DNA of 64,000 bases from positions 435,915 through 499,914 of the forward strand of contig VZSE01002180.1 of the NCBI GenBank assembly GCA_013398275.1. The letters run 5' to 3'. The DNA is from Promerops cafer (lineage: Eukaryota; Chordata; Aves; Passeriformes; Nectariniidae). A program made the position numbers and the translations under genes. The notes beneath the pieces were generated by a model that saw only the letters and a list, made by a program, of their open reading frames with translations, was not told the origin of the DNA and searched no databases. The first letter of the stretch is position 1. Each line of letters begins with the position of its first letter. This document shows, one piece after another, positions 36,942 to 48,828 of the stretch.

Positions 36942-37111
36942 GCACGTAGACAGACACCAACATCGCGATGTGCTGCGTGCTTGAAGCTCCTTAGTGCCAG
37001 CATGTCCGTGAGTGAGGGATGCTGGCTGCTGCCTGTTCCACTGACTAGGGCTCCTTCGTCGTGCTTGAAAGCACACACAGATCTTACACCAACGAACCTC
37101 TGACTGAGGAT

Positions 37112-37199
37112 AACACACACACACGCGCACCCACACACACACACGCGCACCCACTGGCACACACACACACAGGCACAGACAGACACAGGGACAAACACG
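37112..37199. repeat. (CA)n/(CG) tract with two acgcgcaccc blocks
   Basis: Two copies of the block 'acacacacgcgcaccca' are separated by CA repeats, followed by (ca)n and then a degenerate gacaca array. This is alternating purine-pyrimidine DNA with CGCG inserts, immediately left of the CpG island. Confidence 0.9.
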
Positions 37200-37870
37200 A
37201 AAGTGCCGACGCGGACGCGCAGCCCACGCCGCCCCTCGCGCTCTCCGCGGCGAATCTGCCGCTACGGGGCGCCGCCCGGACCAACCTTCCTGCGCGGCTT
37301 CGCGCGGCCCTGCCCACGCCGGAGCGCGCGGGCGCCGCGCGGTGGGNNNNNNNNNNNNNNNNNNNNNNNNNNNNNNNNNNNNNNNNNNNNNNNNNNNNNN
37401 NNNNNNNNNNNNNNNNNNNNNNNNNNNNNNNNNNNNNNNNNNNNNNNNNNNNNNNNNNNNNNNNNNNNNNNNNNNNNNNNNNNNNNNNNNNNNNNNNNNN
37501 NNNNNNNNNNNNNNNNNNNNNNNNNNNNNNNNNNNNNNNNNNNNNNNNNNNNNNNNNNNNNNNNNNNNNNNNNNNNNNNNNNNNNNNNNNNNNNNNNNNN
37601 NNNNNNNNNAGGGGCGGCGGGCCGGCCGGGGGCGGCCCGGCCCCGCAGTGCGCTCCCACCGCCGCTCCCGGCAGCGGCCGGAGACGCCGCCCCTGGATGC
37701 GGCGCCTCCCTGGGGAACACCCCCGCCGCCAGCCGGGCCTTGACCCTCCAGGTCTCCTCCCTCGGTCCCAGGCGAACCGCTTGGCAGCCGGCAGCAGGAG
37801 CTGCAGCGGAGTGTCCTTGGCCTGAAACCCTGCTCGGCTTAGCCCGAAACGTCAGGCTAATCCAGCACTC
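37200..37870. promoter_or_regulatory. CpG island 3, main candidate promoter/first exon
   Basis: The strongest CpG island in the window: twelve CpGs in 37201-37260 and a run of GC boxes and G-rich blocks (aggggcggcgggccggcc, gggggcggcccgg) after the gap. The plus strand to its right shows a T-over-A and G-over-C bias typical of transcribed introns, which makes it the best candidate promoter and first exon for a rightward gene. The core is missing from the assembly (37347-37609), so the start codon and first splice donor may be in the gap. The open frames across the gap contain unknown residues and say nothing about coding. A bidirectional promoter is also possible. Confidence 0.75.
37347..37609. 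other. Assembly gap, 263 N
   Basis: A run of 263 unknown bases inside the CpG island, flanked by ggcgccgcgcggtggg on the left and aggggcggcgggcc on the right. The non-round length suggests an estimated gap size. Extreme GC and possible G-quadruplexes are the usual reason for such gaps in bird assemblies. Confidence 0.98.
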
Positions 37871-37969
37871 CTCGGAGGGTTTCCTACCTGGGGGAGGGGA
37901 GGAGGGGAGAGCACCAGGCTCAGGCTTTGAAATGTTGCTCTGGTGCCGGCTCGTTGCTTTAGAGAGGGC

Positions 37970-37983
37970 GTGTGTGTGTGTGT
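37970..37983. repeat. Short (GT)n run
   Basis: gtgtgtgtgtgtgt immediately right of the CpG island. It mirrors the CA tract on the left side but is much shorter. Confidence 0.85.
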
Positions 37984-38149
37984 AGCTCGAAGAAACAACA
38001 ATTCCCGTTCATCATGCAGTCTTTTTTAATTTGGGCATGCCCCCCAAGGACAGAGTATTTCTAGGCAGCCTTTCTAAGAGCTTTGTTTAATGGTTCCCTA
38101 CTGTTAAGCAGCCTGATAACGAGAGACCTCCAATAGTCCAGAGCGCGCT

Positions 38150-39240
38150 GACAAAAGAAAATGTGGGTACTTTGACGGCACTTACGATAAAAGTTTTCTA
38201 TCCAATGTTGTTTAGTTAAGGCTGTTGACTAGAGGTATGTGGAGAGCAGAGATCCTTTCCTGCTGCATGTCTAAATGAATTTATGTTAAAACGGCCATGG
38301 TGGCTGACTGGTTTATTCAGCTGAGTAAGTTATGAATAATAATCTATGACGAAGGTGACTTAACTTCTCCGTGGAATAAGAGTTGGAGGGGAGGGAGGAG
38401 AGATCATGGCTCACGAGAATGTTGCCCCGTTTATCAGCTGTTCCATGCATGTACAGTTAATTAGGCTTTAAAAGAGCACTCTTAAAAAAATCAAAATCAA
38501 CAAAAAAAATCCCCAACCAACAAAACAAAGGATTTCCTAAGGGAGAGGGAGGGGCAGATTTACTTCAGTAAATGCAAATGTGTGTCTTTAGCACTAGAGA
38601 CCAGAGCACTAACATGAAGGGACAGCTGGTTCTCCTTAATTTCTGTGGGGACCACCACTCTTTGTCATACACTAACAAACTAAGAGGATTCACTTCCTGG
38701 ACTCTTTTATTGACGTCAGTAATGCGATTGCCAACTGAATAATTAACCACTTTATCACATCTGCCCCGCAAGGCTGCAGCCTGGGGAACATTGATTATTT
38801 GTTTTGTCATGGGAGCTTTGTATGTCTTCTGCAAAGAGCATTCAGGGCTTTTTGTTTTCAAGCTGATGGCTTGAACGAGTGAGCACCAGCAAATTGTTAA
38901 GTGTGATAGATCAGACTGCAGCATACTTTGAAAACTGAAGTTGGAAGGATTTGGGGCAGGCCAGAGAATGATATGCTTTTTCTATAGCGCTGCTGGTGGT
39001 TGTGTCTTACTGATTGAGCCCAGCGTTGTCATTTTCTGTGTGATGGAGAGGCTGATTATCCAATTGTTTATAAAATCGCTTCTTTTAATTCTGTTTATTG
39101 TGTTCACTGAATGTGAAAAGGTTACTGACTTGATGAAAAGTATAGCTCGCAATAAAAACAGTGTGTAGGTTTTACTGCAGTGTGGGATTACCCTGGTATA
39201 ACAAAGTGCCTATTCAATAAATAATTGAAATGTATGTGAG
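38150..39240. promoter_or_regulatory. Motif-rich block downstream of CpG island 3
   Basis: AT-rich, CpG-poor sequence beginning about 300 bases right of the island. It contains an exact CRE, an octamer atgcaaat (38572-38579) and several TAAT cores. A 119-codon minus-strand frame (38565-38924) and a 75-codon plus-strand frame (38941-39168) occur here without recognisable domains. It could be a proximal intronic enhancer or conserved element; conservation is untested. Confidence 0.35.
38711..38718. promoter_or_regulatory. Consensus CRE (TGACGTCA)
   Basis: Exact palindromic cAMP-response element about 0.9-1.1 kb right of the CpG island. CREB/ATF factors bind this octamer. It keeps its CpG within a CpG-poor block, which hints at function or hypomethylation. 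Confidence 0.5.
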
Positions 39241-42200
39241 CTACCATCTGGTGCTGCAGAGTAGGGATAAAAGTTTATAATCCAGGCTCTTGATGGTAAG
39301 GGGGTGGGTCTAAGTCTGGACTGTATATTTGTGTTCCATCAACAAGGGATACCCTTAAAACCAATTACAGTTGATACTGTGTGTTCCTTCCTTTCCTTCG
39401 AGCTGTTAAAAAGAAATAAGTGCCAGCAACTAGACGCCTTTTATCTGTGTCCTAATGCCCTCACAGTGTGTTTCCACTGACAAGGAACTTGTTTCTGCCT
39501 CCAGCTAATAAGGGAAATATCATGCCAAACATGCTAATCTTCCTTATGTCATGATGTGTCTTAATTACAGCCTGATTTGCTGTTAGAAGATATTCTGGAT
39601 TAATGTGCACAAGTTTTCTGTGCTGTTATGTGTCTGTAGAAGCATCAGAGTGTAGTTAAATATTTGGGATATACTTTGAAGATCAGTGTTTCTTTATCAA
39701 CTGGAGACGGAAGGAATTTCCTTTTGACAAAATGGAGACTTACCACTGTCAATGGAAATAAGCTGCGTAGGTATTAAGTTTGAATTAAGATGAGCTATGT
39801 AACAAACATTTTTTTACAATTTTGATTTTAAAACTGGGTGTGAGGTATCACACATGTAAAATTCTCTTGAAATGATTCAGTGTTGCTAATGGACTTGCTT
39901 GCCTTCTTAATTGGCTAGAGAAAATAGAGTTCAGGTGTGGTAGTAGTTGAGGCAGGGTTTTTTTCTGGCTGTGGGGTGCATAGGAGATTCTGAGTTGTGT
40001 GGTGTAGTTGCTAGATATGGATATCTCTGCTTTCTGACAGAGCATAGTGCTGCTCATACTCTGTAGCTGGTGGATTCTGGAGAAATGGGGAGTCCAGAAA
40101 ATTAAGTCCCGTGTTCATCTTGTGAGACTTAGGCCACCTCCTCTCTATTCAGCATCTCTGGAAGCTTTGCACCTTACCTGTGGAGGCTGATAAACTCCAA
40201 ATGGTGCATCCCATTGCTTCTGTGTATTAATTCCTCTGCTGCTTCGTGGTAGTCCTGCCACAGGCTTATTTCTTCAAAATCTTCTTCCTATTTGCTAACC
40301 ATAGAAGAGCGCAGGGTGTGGTCCTTTGCCTTGAGGCAGCTTGTAGCTTCCATTGCTTTACAAATCTTGTAAGAATCTGCCATTTTAACCTTGTGAATTA
40401 TAGCTTTCCCATGGTGAATGGAGCTTTCAGACAGACTGTTCTTTCCCTATACTGGATGTATAACACACATAGCTTTATGCCAGGTGTCTCTGGAGAAGAG
40501 CTAGCTGAACTGCAAGTGAGGAGTCCAAAGTCCTTTTCTTCTAGTTATTTTTATTTATAATTTCTGTTGAATAAGCTCTCACCCACTTGGTTATCACTGT
40601 TATATTGTTTATGTAATAGATATTGAAATAATGCTCAGTATTCTTGGTGGGAATTGAATCCAAGTCTGTTAGGTAACAGACCCATGTCTACATGTTCAGA
40701 AAGAACATCCCAAATCTGTGCTTAGTGTCTTTTAAACTGTTGCTGCATCTCCTGATCCTAGAGTGAGAAATAGTGAGGAGTCCTGTTTATTCTAGTTGGC
40801 TTTGTGCATTCCTCTCTGAAAGTGAGACTACCTGAAGCTATCAGCAGGCACAGAGGAGGCTGCATGGACTTTGGACTTACCTGATGAGCTATGGGTGCTG
40901 CAGTGTGGTATTGTCCATACGCTGCAGAGGGATGTCCCAAGAGGCTCTTTCTGCAGAAAATGTATGCAGTCCCTTGTTTACCCTGACAAGGAGAGAAGTA
41001 CAGGAGTGCTGGAGCAGCACAGTCACAGCTCAGGTGTCTGTGCACCACCTGTCCTTCAGCTTTCAGGTACAGCGTGTTCCTCCCTATGGAGCCTCTTGTT
41101 CTCTCATACTGAGGCATCTGAGTCTTGCATAACCCTGTGCTAGAGTGGCTGCTCACAGGGCACCTTGCTGGCTGGCATCCCTTCCGTGCTGGTTTAACAT
41201 CACCTTGTTTTTCAGGAGTTAGCTGGCTGTGGTGCTCACTGCCCCTTCCTTCCAGTCACCAGGGACTGGCGCAACTGGCTGCTCAGTTTTTGGACAGCTA
41301 CTTGTCACAGTTTGCAGCCAGTAGTCAAATGTGTTCAGAGGAGAGTCTCACAGGAATGGGCCTTATTTGTATTCAAAATGATCCTGGTGCTGCACAGCCT
41401 CTCTTGCTTCAGCCTTTGTTTCCTCTGACCCTGTTTCATACTGCTGGCCTGCTACAGAGGGCAAGGTGGCACGTGTCCCCATACACTTCATTCAGTGTTG
41501 TCTCACTCCCAGACTATGTACTGGCTGGTTCTCTCTGTGACAACACCTCAAAACCCATGTCAGAGTAGTTTAGATTGATCTGTGTTTGTTTTTTTTTTTT
41601 GTTTGAAGCAGGCTCACAAGATACTTCTCTGGATTATTTCTCCTCATTTGTTATGAGCTGTTTGAATGCTGACTTACTTTCTGTGTTCTCAGTTTGTGCA
41701 AGGTCTGCTACCCAGCTAGAGTGGTGTTCTGCTTTTGGATGGTGGTGGTGGAGCTTTTTGTCTCTGTTTGTTTTTGTTTTTTTCTGGAGAGGAACTTTAA
41801 GGATGCTGAAGCTATGGGGAAGATGAAGAAGATGCAGATGATTAGCACAAGTAGGCCAGCTTGGCACCTGCTGCCGAGTGCTTGAATACAGTCTGGCATA
41901 ATAGGCAGTGGATGCTATTATAGTAACATCACTATATTCCCAGTCCGGACTAGAGGAGAGAAAAAATGTACACACAGAGTGCTCAAAGCAACTTCTAGCC
42001 TAGCCCTGAATTGCCACTTTTGGGTATATATTTCTTACTCTTGAGTCTGGACCATAGATGGAAAAAATCATGCACAGAACATTGACCGGGAAGGGCTGCT
42101 GTGCTGGTGCAGTGATTCACAACTTCAGGTCGCTGTCGGGACTGGTGCTTCAAGTTCAGATCTTGCCATGTGGAGCGCCTCTGTGAGCTTTGCAAATTGA

Positions 42201-44776
42201 CTCTGAGGCCTAGTGTTTCCTCCTCCCAGTTTTGCTTAAGGAGACACCTTAACCTTTCAGATAAAAAAATACCTAATTAGGGAAGGGATAACCTGGCAGG
42301 GTGGCCTTTCTGTCAGAACAGCGTAGAGCCTGTTCTCTCAGCCTGAAAGCAGGTGTGTTCAGAAGTGTACGTGTGAGCCTGAGGAAAGGGTCTTTCCAGC
42401 CTGCATTAGAGCATCTTCTAAACTAGCTGCAGGGTTGACCTAGTCCTCTGCCACAGGTACTGCTGTACTAGAAAAAGTATTAGGTAAGGGCAGGGGCACA
42501 ATGTGTGGCAAATGTGCTGCTAGCATAGGAGGCAGAATTACCCTTAAGTATATTTGAGATGACCTCAGAGTTGATGGACTTTCAGGGTTGCTTATGAGGA
42601 TCTGTTGGTCTTTTGGGGTTACACCAGGAAAAACTGTCACTTGATAACACGTCATATCTCTTGACTTGAGGGCTTAAATTCCTCTCTTCCTTCCCCTTGG
42701 CACTCCTCCCACTCCCCTGCTTGCAGAAATACACATAAAAATCTAGGAAGGGACCTCAGGCTCTGCCAGCTCGTATAACGTCCTTCTCTGCGCAGGCAGA
42801 AGCTGTGCAGTGAGTGATAAGCCTGTTGGGCACATGTGCGAAGGGACAGTGTTTGGATAATGAAGACAGCTGATGAATAAGAAAACTGAATTTCAGATTT
42901 TGGCTAAGCTTCCTCTACATCATCATCTATCCACCAAAGCCTGCTATGATCCCTTACACTAGAGCTAGTACCAGGAGGGTGTGGACTGAGGGCCCACTGG
43001 GGCAGGGCACAGCTACAGGCACCTTGCAGCTGTTCTGGAAAGGTGAGTGGTGGTGATGACCATGGGGTTTTTTGTGCAATGTGGATGCAGCTACAACTCT
43101 TCCCTGCTCCTGAAGGCTTTCCTGTGGTCATAGATGGGGCACCATAGCTTGGATCACCTTCTGTAACGAGGTCATGAGGGTCATCTGGCAGAATAGTGTG
43201 ACCCTGTTTGCTGAATCCCAGCTTCCTGCATTGTCTGCTTTGATGAAACTGGTTTTGTTCTTCTCAAAGATGTGTGTTAGGATATAATTGATGTTGAAGT
43301 AGCCCAAACTGCCATGTTAGCTTTGACAGCGTTGCAGTCAGGGCCAGTGACATGAGAGCATGTGGTTAAAATCCTGCTGCTGTATGATGATGGACTCTTT
43401 ACAGGACATCTGTTTTAATCTGTTATTTTTAGAATGAGGCAGAGTCTTTTAATGACTTTTTCTGTAAAACTTCATGCTGTGAAGCATTGGCACTGAATGC
43501 TGCAGTCATGTTTTAGTAGTGGCAAAGTAACATGGTCTGGAGGATGAGAGGCCCATTGGCATGTGCTGTTAAAGCGACAGATGGCCTGGGTGAAGATTGT
43601 CTTTTGTCCCATAGAAGGAAGTCACTATTGCTTTTCTGCTGTGGGTGAAGGTGCTAATAAATAGCACCAGTTTTTAGTTAGGGCTTGAGGAATTATGCGG
43701 TATATTGAAGGCTGTGATCTGTAGTTTGCATTTAAATTTTGTTTATCTATGAAAACTCAGAAGGGGGTAAATAAGCCACTGATAAGTTTGTCTTCATACA
43801 GGAAAATATGTGTGCAGCTAGTAGTTTCTCACTGATGGTACATGATAAAGTGTAAGATTGTAATGCAGAACTAAGATTTGATAAGCATCCATAAATCTAA
43901 CTTTTTTCTGTCTTGTTTCACTTGCAAATCTAAATTATTTTCATATTGATTTTTCTCAGATAATATTAAGATATACTATTTTGCAAAAAAAATCAGTTTA
44001 CATCCTTAATGCTTGCATGGTCATCAGAATTACGCTTTATCAGTGGAAATGGTTTGCAAGTCAGTTTAGTCAACAGATGCAGTATAGTGGATCTTATTTT
44101 TATCAAAATAAGTTGAACTAATCTATTTTTGCAAACAATTAATGCGTGGGAATGAGTCAGTTTCTTCCACACCTCCTAGAACAAATGATATTAACTGTGC
44201 GAATCAGAACTGAAAAAACTTGTTTCATTAGCTTTTTTTAGCAAGTTACATGTACTTTATGGTTGTATATTAATGTATTAAGTTTTAGGAATGTTGATCT
44301 GTAGTTGAGATTAGCTGGGAATGTTAAACTACACATTCTTTACATTTATAAAAAATTACATTTTTTCCCTTGCATGCAAGTTGAGGCAATTCATGCAAGC
44401 TGGTTTAAGATGGGTATTACAAAAAGGAGGAATTATAATACTTAATAATTGCAAGTTTATCTGTGTCATTAGCAGAATGCAGTGCCTAGGATTATGAAAA
44501 ATTTTTATGGGTTCATCTTTTTCACTACCAAAGTCTGAAAAAATTAATAGGACGGTGGACCATAAATAAACTGTTTAGAAAAATAGAAGGGACTTTTTAA
44601 TGTATTTTTTCTTTTGATAATACTTTAAATAGAGTTGACATTTGTTTCCTAAGTCTTTCATAAGGTATGCTTGGGAGTTCCAATGTATTCTTGATGTTAC
44701 CAAAGGGCTTGTATCATGCTCACTGTTATATCCACTGAAGTGCTAGGCGGTTTTGCATTTTATTTTATTTTTTTAA

Positions 44777-44807
<31 letters not shown>
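44777..44807. repeat. T24-A7 homopolymer block
   Basis: Twenty-four T followed directly by seven A, preceded by T-rich tattttatttttttaa. There is no adjoining transposon body. A run this long is prone to polymerase and sequencing error. Confidence 0.9.
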
Positions 44808-44809
<2 letters not shown>

Positions 44810-46622
44810 CTTTTAATTTTAAAAATTTTCTGGGTCTGAGAATTTTTATGTACATTTGCTCTGTGGTTCAATGTGATCTGTTCATTTTTTAGCTGTCTCC
44901 TAACACTAAAAGCTTCCAGCCTATTTTTCTCATCAGCATATGCAGATTGCCAGAATGCAGGCTTTCATTTATAAAGATCTTGTTCACTATAATGAATGTA
45001 GCTTTCTTCAGTAGGAAACTACACACTGTTTTCTTAAGCCCCGATTTTGCATAGACCTCAGTAATCACGTCTGTAGATATACTTAGAGTGCATTCAGATT
45101 AAGTGTGTGCATCCATCATTTCCAGCTGAGGCCTTAGGCATCCTGAAGTGCCTGAGATCTTAATTTCTATCATTCATGTCATCAGGGTCTTAACACTGAA
45201 ACGTGTTATTACTTAACCATGGCCTAAAGCTTCAGATGTGATTAGTACCTCTGGATACCCAACTAAGACATCTGTAAAGGAGTCTGAGCTTTAAAAAATG
45301 GTGGGGATAGCTTTACCAAGTATTAAATCATTGAAACTGGGTGGAATTTATTAATCAGATATGCATTAGTGAAGTCTGAGGTATAGTTCTTAATTTGTTT
45401 AAGTGCAGTGCCATTGAGGGTCAATATGTATAGCTGCCTGTTCCCAAAAGGCCGAGAAAAGATCAGAAGCAGCACCTATTTCAAATATATCCCAAATTCT
45501 TTTCCTAATTTATAATTGTTCTCCAACATAAAAGTAAACATGGATAATTGCTTTGTGAAGTCCTGCTTGGAACGTGTTTAGTGAGATGTGCATGCCCAGG
45601 GTTTTGGAAAAGTCAATACAAAATTCTGTCTGGACTTTTAATTCAGCTTAAACCTGAGTTATGTTGTTCTAATTGTCATCAAAACATTTGGTGAAAGGTG
45701 AAGTAACAAGTTAGATGACACCCGTTTTAAACTCGCTTGAGTAGGTATGTGGAAGTCAGTCTTGAAAGAAGTGTTGCAGCTCTTCTGGCAATACTGTACT
45801 TTTATTTGGGACTGTATAGTTCATGGGATGTGGATTCATTCTTTTTACTTTACCCAAAGCATAGCAACCACTACAGAAGTATATTATGATTTCCCTGCCA
45901 ATAATGGTCCCTTAGCCTAAGAACTAAACTGTATGCCTATAAAATCTCTGTCCTCATCTGAGGAAGGACAAGGTTTCTAGTAATTGCATGGTAATACTCA
46001 TGGGACATCTGGAATCTTTTTCCCACTTTTGAGGAATTCCTCTGTCCCTGATCCCCCCCACTACTTCTTACAGAGGTTTGACGTGTACCTTGGGAGTGGA
46101 TGAGGATTGTCTCCATTGCCTTGCACACCTTAGGATTTCTGATGTTATAACATGGCTTCTACGATCTTCATTTTGCATGTCCTTCCTCAAAAGTTGGCTT
46201 CTTCATGGAGCTTTTCTATGTGCTGCCAGCCTTATTGTGCCCGTGTGACTTGGATTATCAATACAAAAAGCTGGAGTCTTCAGAATGCCTTTTATTTTAC
46301 TGTAATTAAGGCAGAGTAGAAACAGCAGGAGGGTGACTTCAGGCATGAAGATGCTATTGTATCATTTTGAAATATGTTCCCACAGGTTTGCTTTTTAAGA
46401 TGTGTGTTTAGTCTTTAGATTTAGCTCTTTTTCTGATAGGATTAGTTAGGTTGTCATGTGTTGTTGTTCCCTTCACCCCCATTTCTGTCTGTCATGGCTG
46501 CATGGCTGTGGTCTGTCTCTCATGAGCCCTGAGAGATGGACACGAAGTGAGCAAGCTCTGCTGGCTTTGTTCTACAGGCTTCTGGCCATTTTTGGACTCC
46601 AGATCTGAAGTAGAATAAGCAA

Positions 46623-46660
46623 ATTTTTCCTATAGATAGGTATTTTTCCTATAGTTAGGT
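46623..46660. repeat. 19-bp tandem duplication
   Basis: atttttcctatagataggt followed at once by atttttcctatagttaggt, with one difference. The core taggtatttttcct, which spans the unit junction, reappears at 47109-47122. Confidence 0.85.
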
Positions 46661-48224
46661 TTACTTGAGTAAGAAGTTTGTATTGAAATTTTTAAATTAA
46701 GGATTTAGGTTTCTGTGTCTAGTCTGTGATTGCTTGCATTATGTCAGAGTGAAATGGGAATGTAATATCTGACCACATTTTGTTCCTTTTTAGTTTTTAT
46801 GCTCTTTAAGCCAAGGAGGGAATCTCACTGTTTTCTCCCTTTCAGTGGTTAACTTTCAGGGTGGCATTGTTGCCCTTCAATGCTCTCAAGTTACACACCT
46901 CGAAGGAAACGACATTTTTGTGATTCAGAACCATGGGACTTCCTCCAGGAGGCTGTGAGAAGAAAAGTTTTACATGTACAAGAGGCTAAAAGTGATCTAC
47001 AGGTCCTAGTGGAGTGACTGGTGGCTAGGAACTGGTAGATGTTGGGTTGTAAGTTCAGAGTGAAGGCTGGAGCCTGTGGTATTTAATATTTCTGCCTTTA
47101 TTGTGTAATAGGTATTTTTCCTAAACTCACTTCATCTGTCAGAGCTGACTTTCTGAGAAATTGCAGGTCAGCTGTGTCGCAGGGAAGAAGCACACACATT
47201 TTCCTTCCAGACCAACTTTTAACTAGTTGTACTAAAATGCCTTAGGTCATGTGGCATCATATCACTGCACAGAGGAGTTAAGTTTGACTGTGTTAATTTA
47301 CTCTGGTATGTAATTGAAGATTTCCATTACTGGTTAGTTCAGCCCTTGGTTTCCTGAACAGTTGATATTTAAGTTGGGAATAATGTCAATATACACACAG
47401 CTGTTTTTAAACTGTGGTTCTTCTGGGCTGGTACTCCAGATAAAATGGGACAACACAGTGTGGGGATGGCTTAACTGGAGGCTGTATCAGGCCCACAGAT
47501 TGTCTTTATCTTATCCCTAGAAGTATTTACTGGTTATTAAGGCAACTGAACTCTGGTTATCAGTCTGTGTTTGTTATTGTGGGCCAGCAGGATTTACTGG
47601 ATTGGATATAGTGCTGTACCAACAGGGCTATACTGGGCAGGCTTGACCCTGGCAGGCACGACCCAGTCAGGTTTACGTCCGTGGCTAGAAATAATCAATC
47701 CTCATGACTCCTGAAGTTGACTTGTAAAGATAAAAGCCGTGACATTTTGGGAAGGAGGGAAGTGGGAGATTTTTAATTAAGAAAATTAAAAGCTATTTGT
47801 GAAGAAGCTTTTACTGCCCTTAGGAAATGGCTTTGCAGTAATTTTCATCAGTGTTAAAGGTATGCATGCATTTGAGTGGCTCAGACCAGGAGAAGTTGCC
47901 CTGGTTTATCCTGACGGAACCAAAGCTATAGGTTGTCTAGGTATAGACTTCCTGTTCTTGTGGGTAGTGTTAAACATCATAAAGATTGTGTTTAATGTTT
48001 CAGGCATGTTTTGAGGGTTGGGATTGCAGATACTACATTCCATCCTCTGCCTTTTGTATACAGGATTGTACTTCATTCACACTGTGAAACATCACAAAAT
48101 TCAGCATGACAAATGCAAAACCTTGCTCTGTGCAGCTGTAAAAGTTGGGGAATGACCATCTAGACAGCAGCCTTACAGAAAACTGTATGTGAATCCTGGT
48201 AAACAATTAGTTGAAAAAGTCAGT

Positions 48225-48828
48225 GATGCATCATTGTAGAAATGGAAGCTGCCTAGGTGCAGGACTGCTGCTGGAGAGTGTAGCCAGCAGGCTGAGGGAA
48301 GTGGTTGTTATTCTCTTTACACCACTCTTTTGAGGCCACTTCTCTAGTACTGTGTCTAGTTCAGGGCTTCCCAGTACAGAAAAACCACTGGGAAACTGAA
48401 GTGAGTCTAGGAGTAAACCACTGATGTGGCTGAAGGGCCTGTTGTGAGATGCATCAAAAGCCTGAGATACCTGGATCCGGTCTGCCTGGGGAAGGGGGGT
48501 CTCATCATTATCCTCAACTGCCACACGTGTGGTTAGGGAGAACAGAGAGGCAGATGCTTTCTGGGTGCTCTGCCAAGAAGGACAAACAGTGGACACAGGC
48601 TATGGCAAGGAGGATTCTGACTCTTTGTGAGAGAAAAATAAAAGTACTCCTCCTGAGGATGGTCTTGCACTGGAAGAGTCACCCAGAAAGGTGCCTCTTT
48701 ATCCTGGTGACAAACCTCAGCTGGACAAGGCCTGTCACCTGATTGAACTTTGATGTTATCTCAGCTTTGAGTAATTTGAGTGGGTTCCAGAAGTCCCTTC
48801 CAACCTAAGTTTACTCTGCGGTTCAGTA
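48225..48828 (+). mobile_element. CR1 LINE, long diverged 3' fragment, plus orientation
   Basis: About 600 bases. Recognisable anchors are 'gtgtagccagcaggctgagg', 'tctagttcagggcttcccag', 'gatgcatcaaaagcctgaga', 'acaaacagtggacacagg' (distorted), 'agaagtcccttccaaccta' and 'gtttactctgcggttcagta'. It is more diverged than the other copies, implying an older CR1 insertion. It is inactive. Confidence 0.85.

Larger units (their letters stand above)
39241..48224 (+). other. Putative intron, left part (T/G-rich, no exon recognised)
   Basis: About 9 kb of T- and G-rich plus strand with no convincing exon. Counts in sampled lines: 43561-43620 A16 T17 G18 C9; 45781-45840 A12 T26 G14 C8. Such bias accompanies germline transcription in vertebrates and suggests an intron read left to right. 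It holds a long T run and a 19-base tandem duplication. The longest frame here (41125-41568 plus, 147 codons) has no domain signature. Confidence 0.45.

Noticed and set aside
37061..37985. Long open frames across the assembly gap (133-260 codons, both strands)
   Set aside because: They are open only because 263 unknown bases contain no stops; the real flanking portions are GC-rich and show no domain.
42739..42775. Short string like a CR1 3' end (aggaagggacctcagg)
   Set aside because: Only about 16 bases match and the sequence does not continue as CR1.
47799..48014. 71-codon plus-strand frame with a hydrophobic tail
   Set aside because: No acceptor-donor pair brackets it and it has no family resemblance.
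48231..48742. Open frames of 97 and 121 codons
   Set aside because: They lie inside a diverged CR1 copy.
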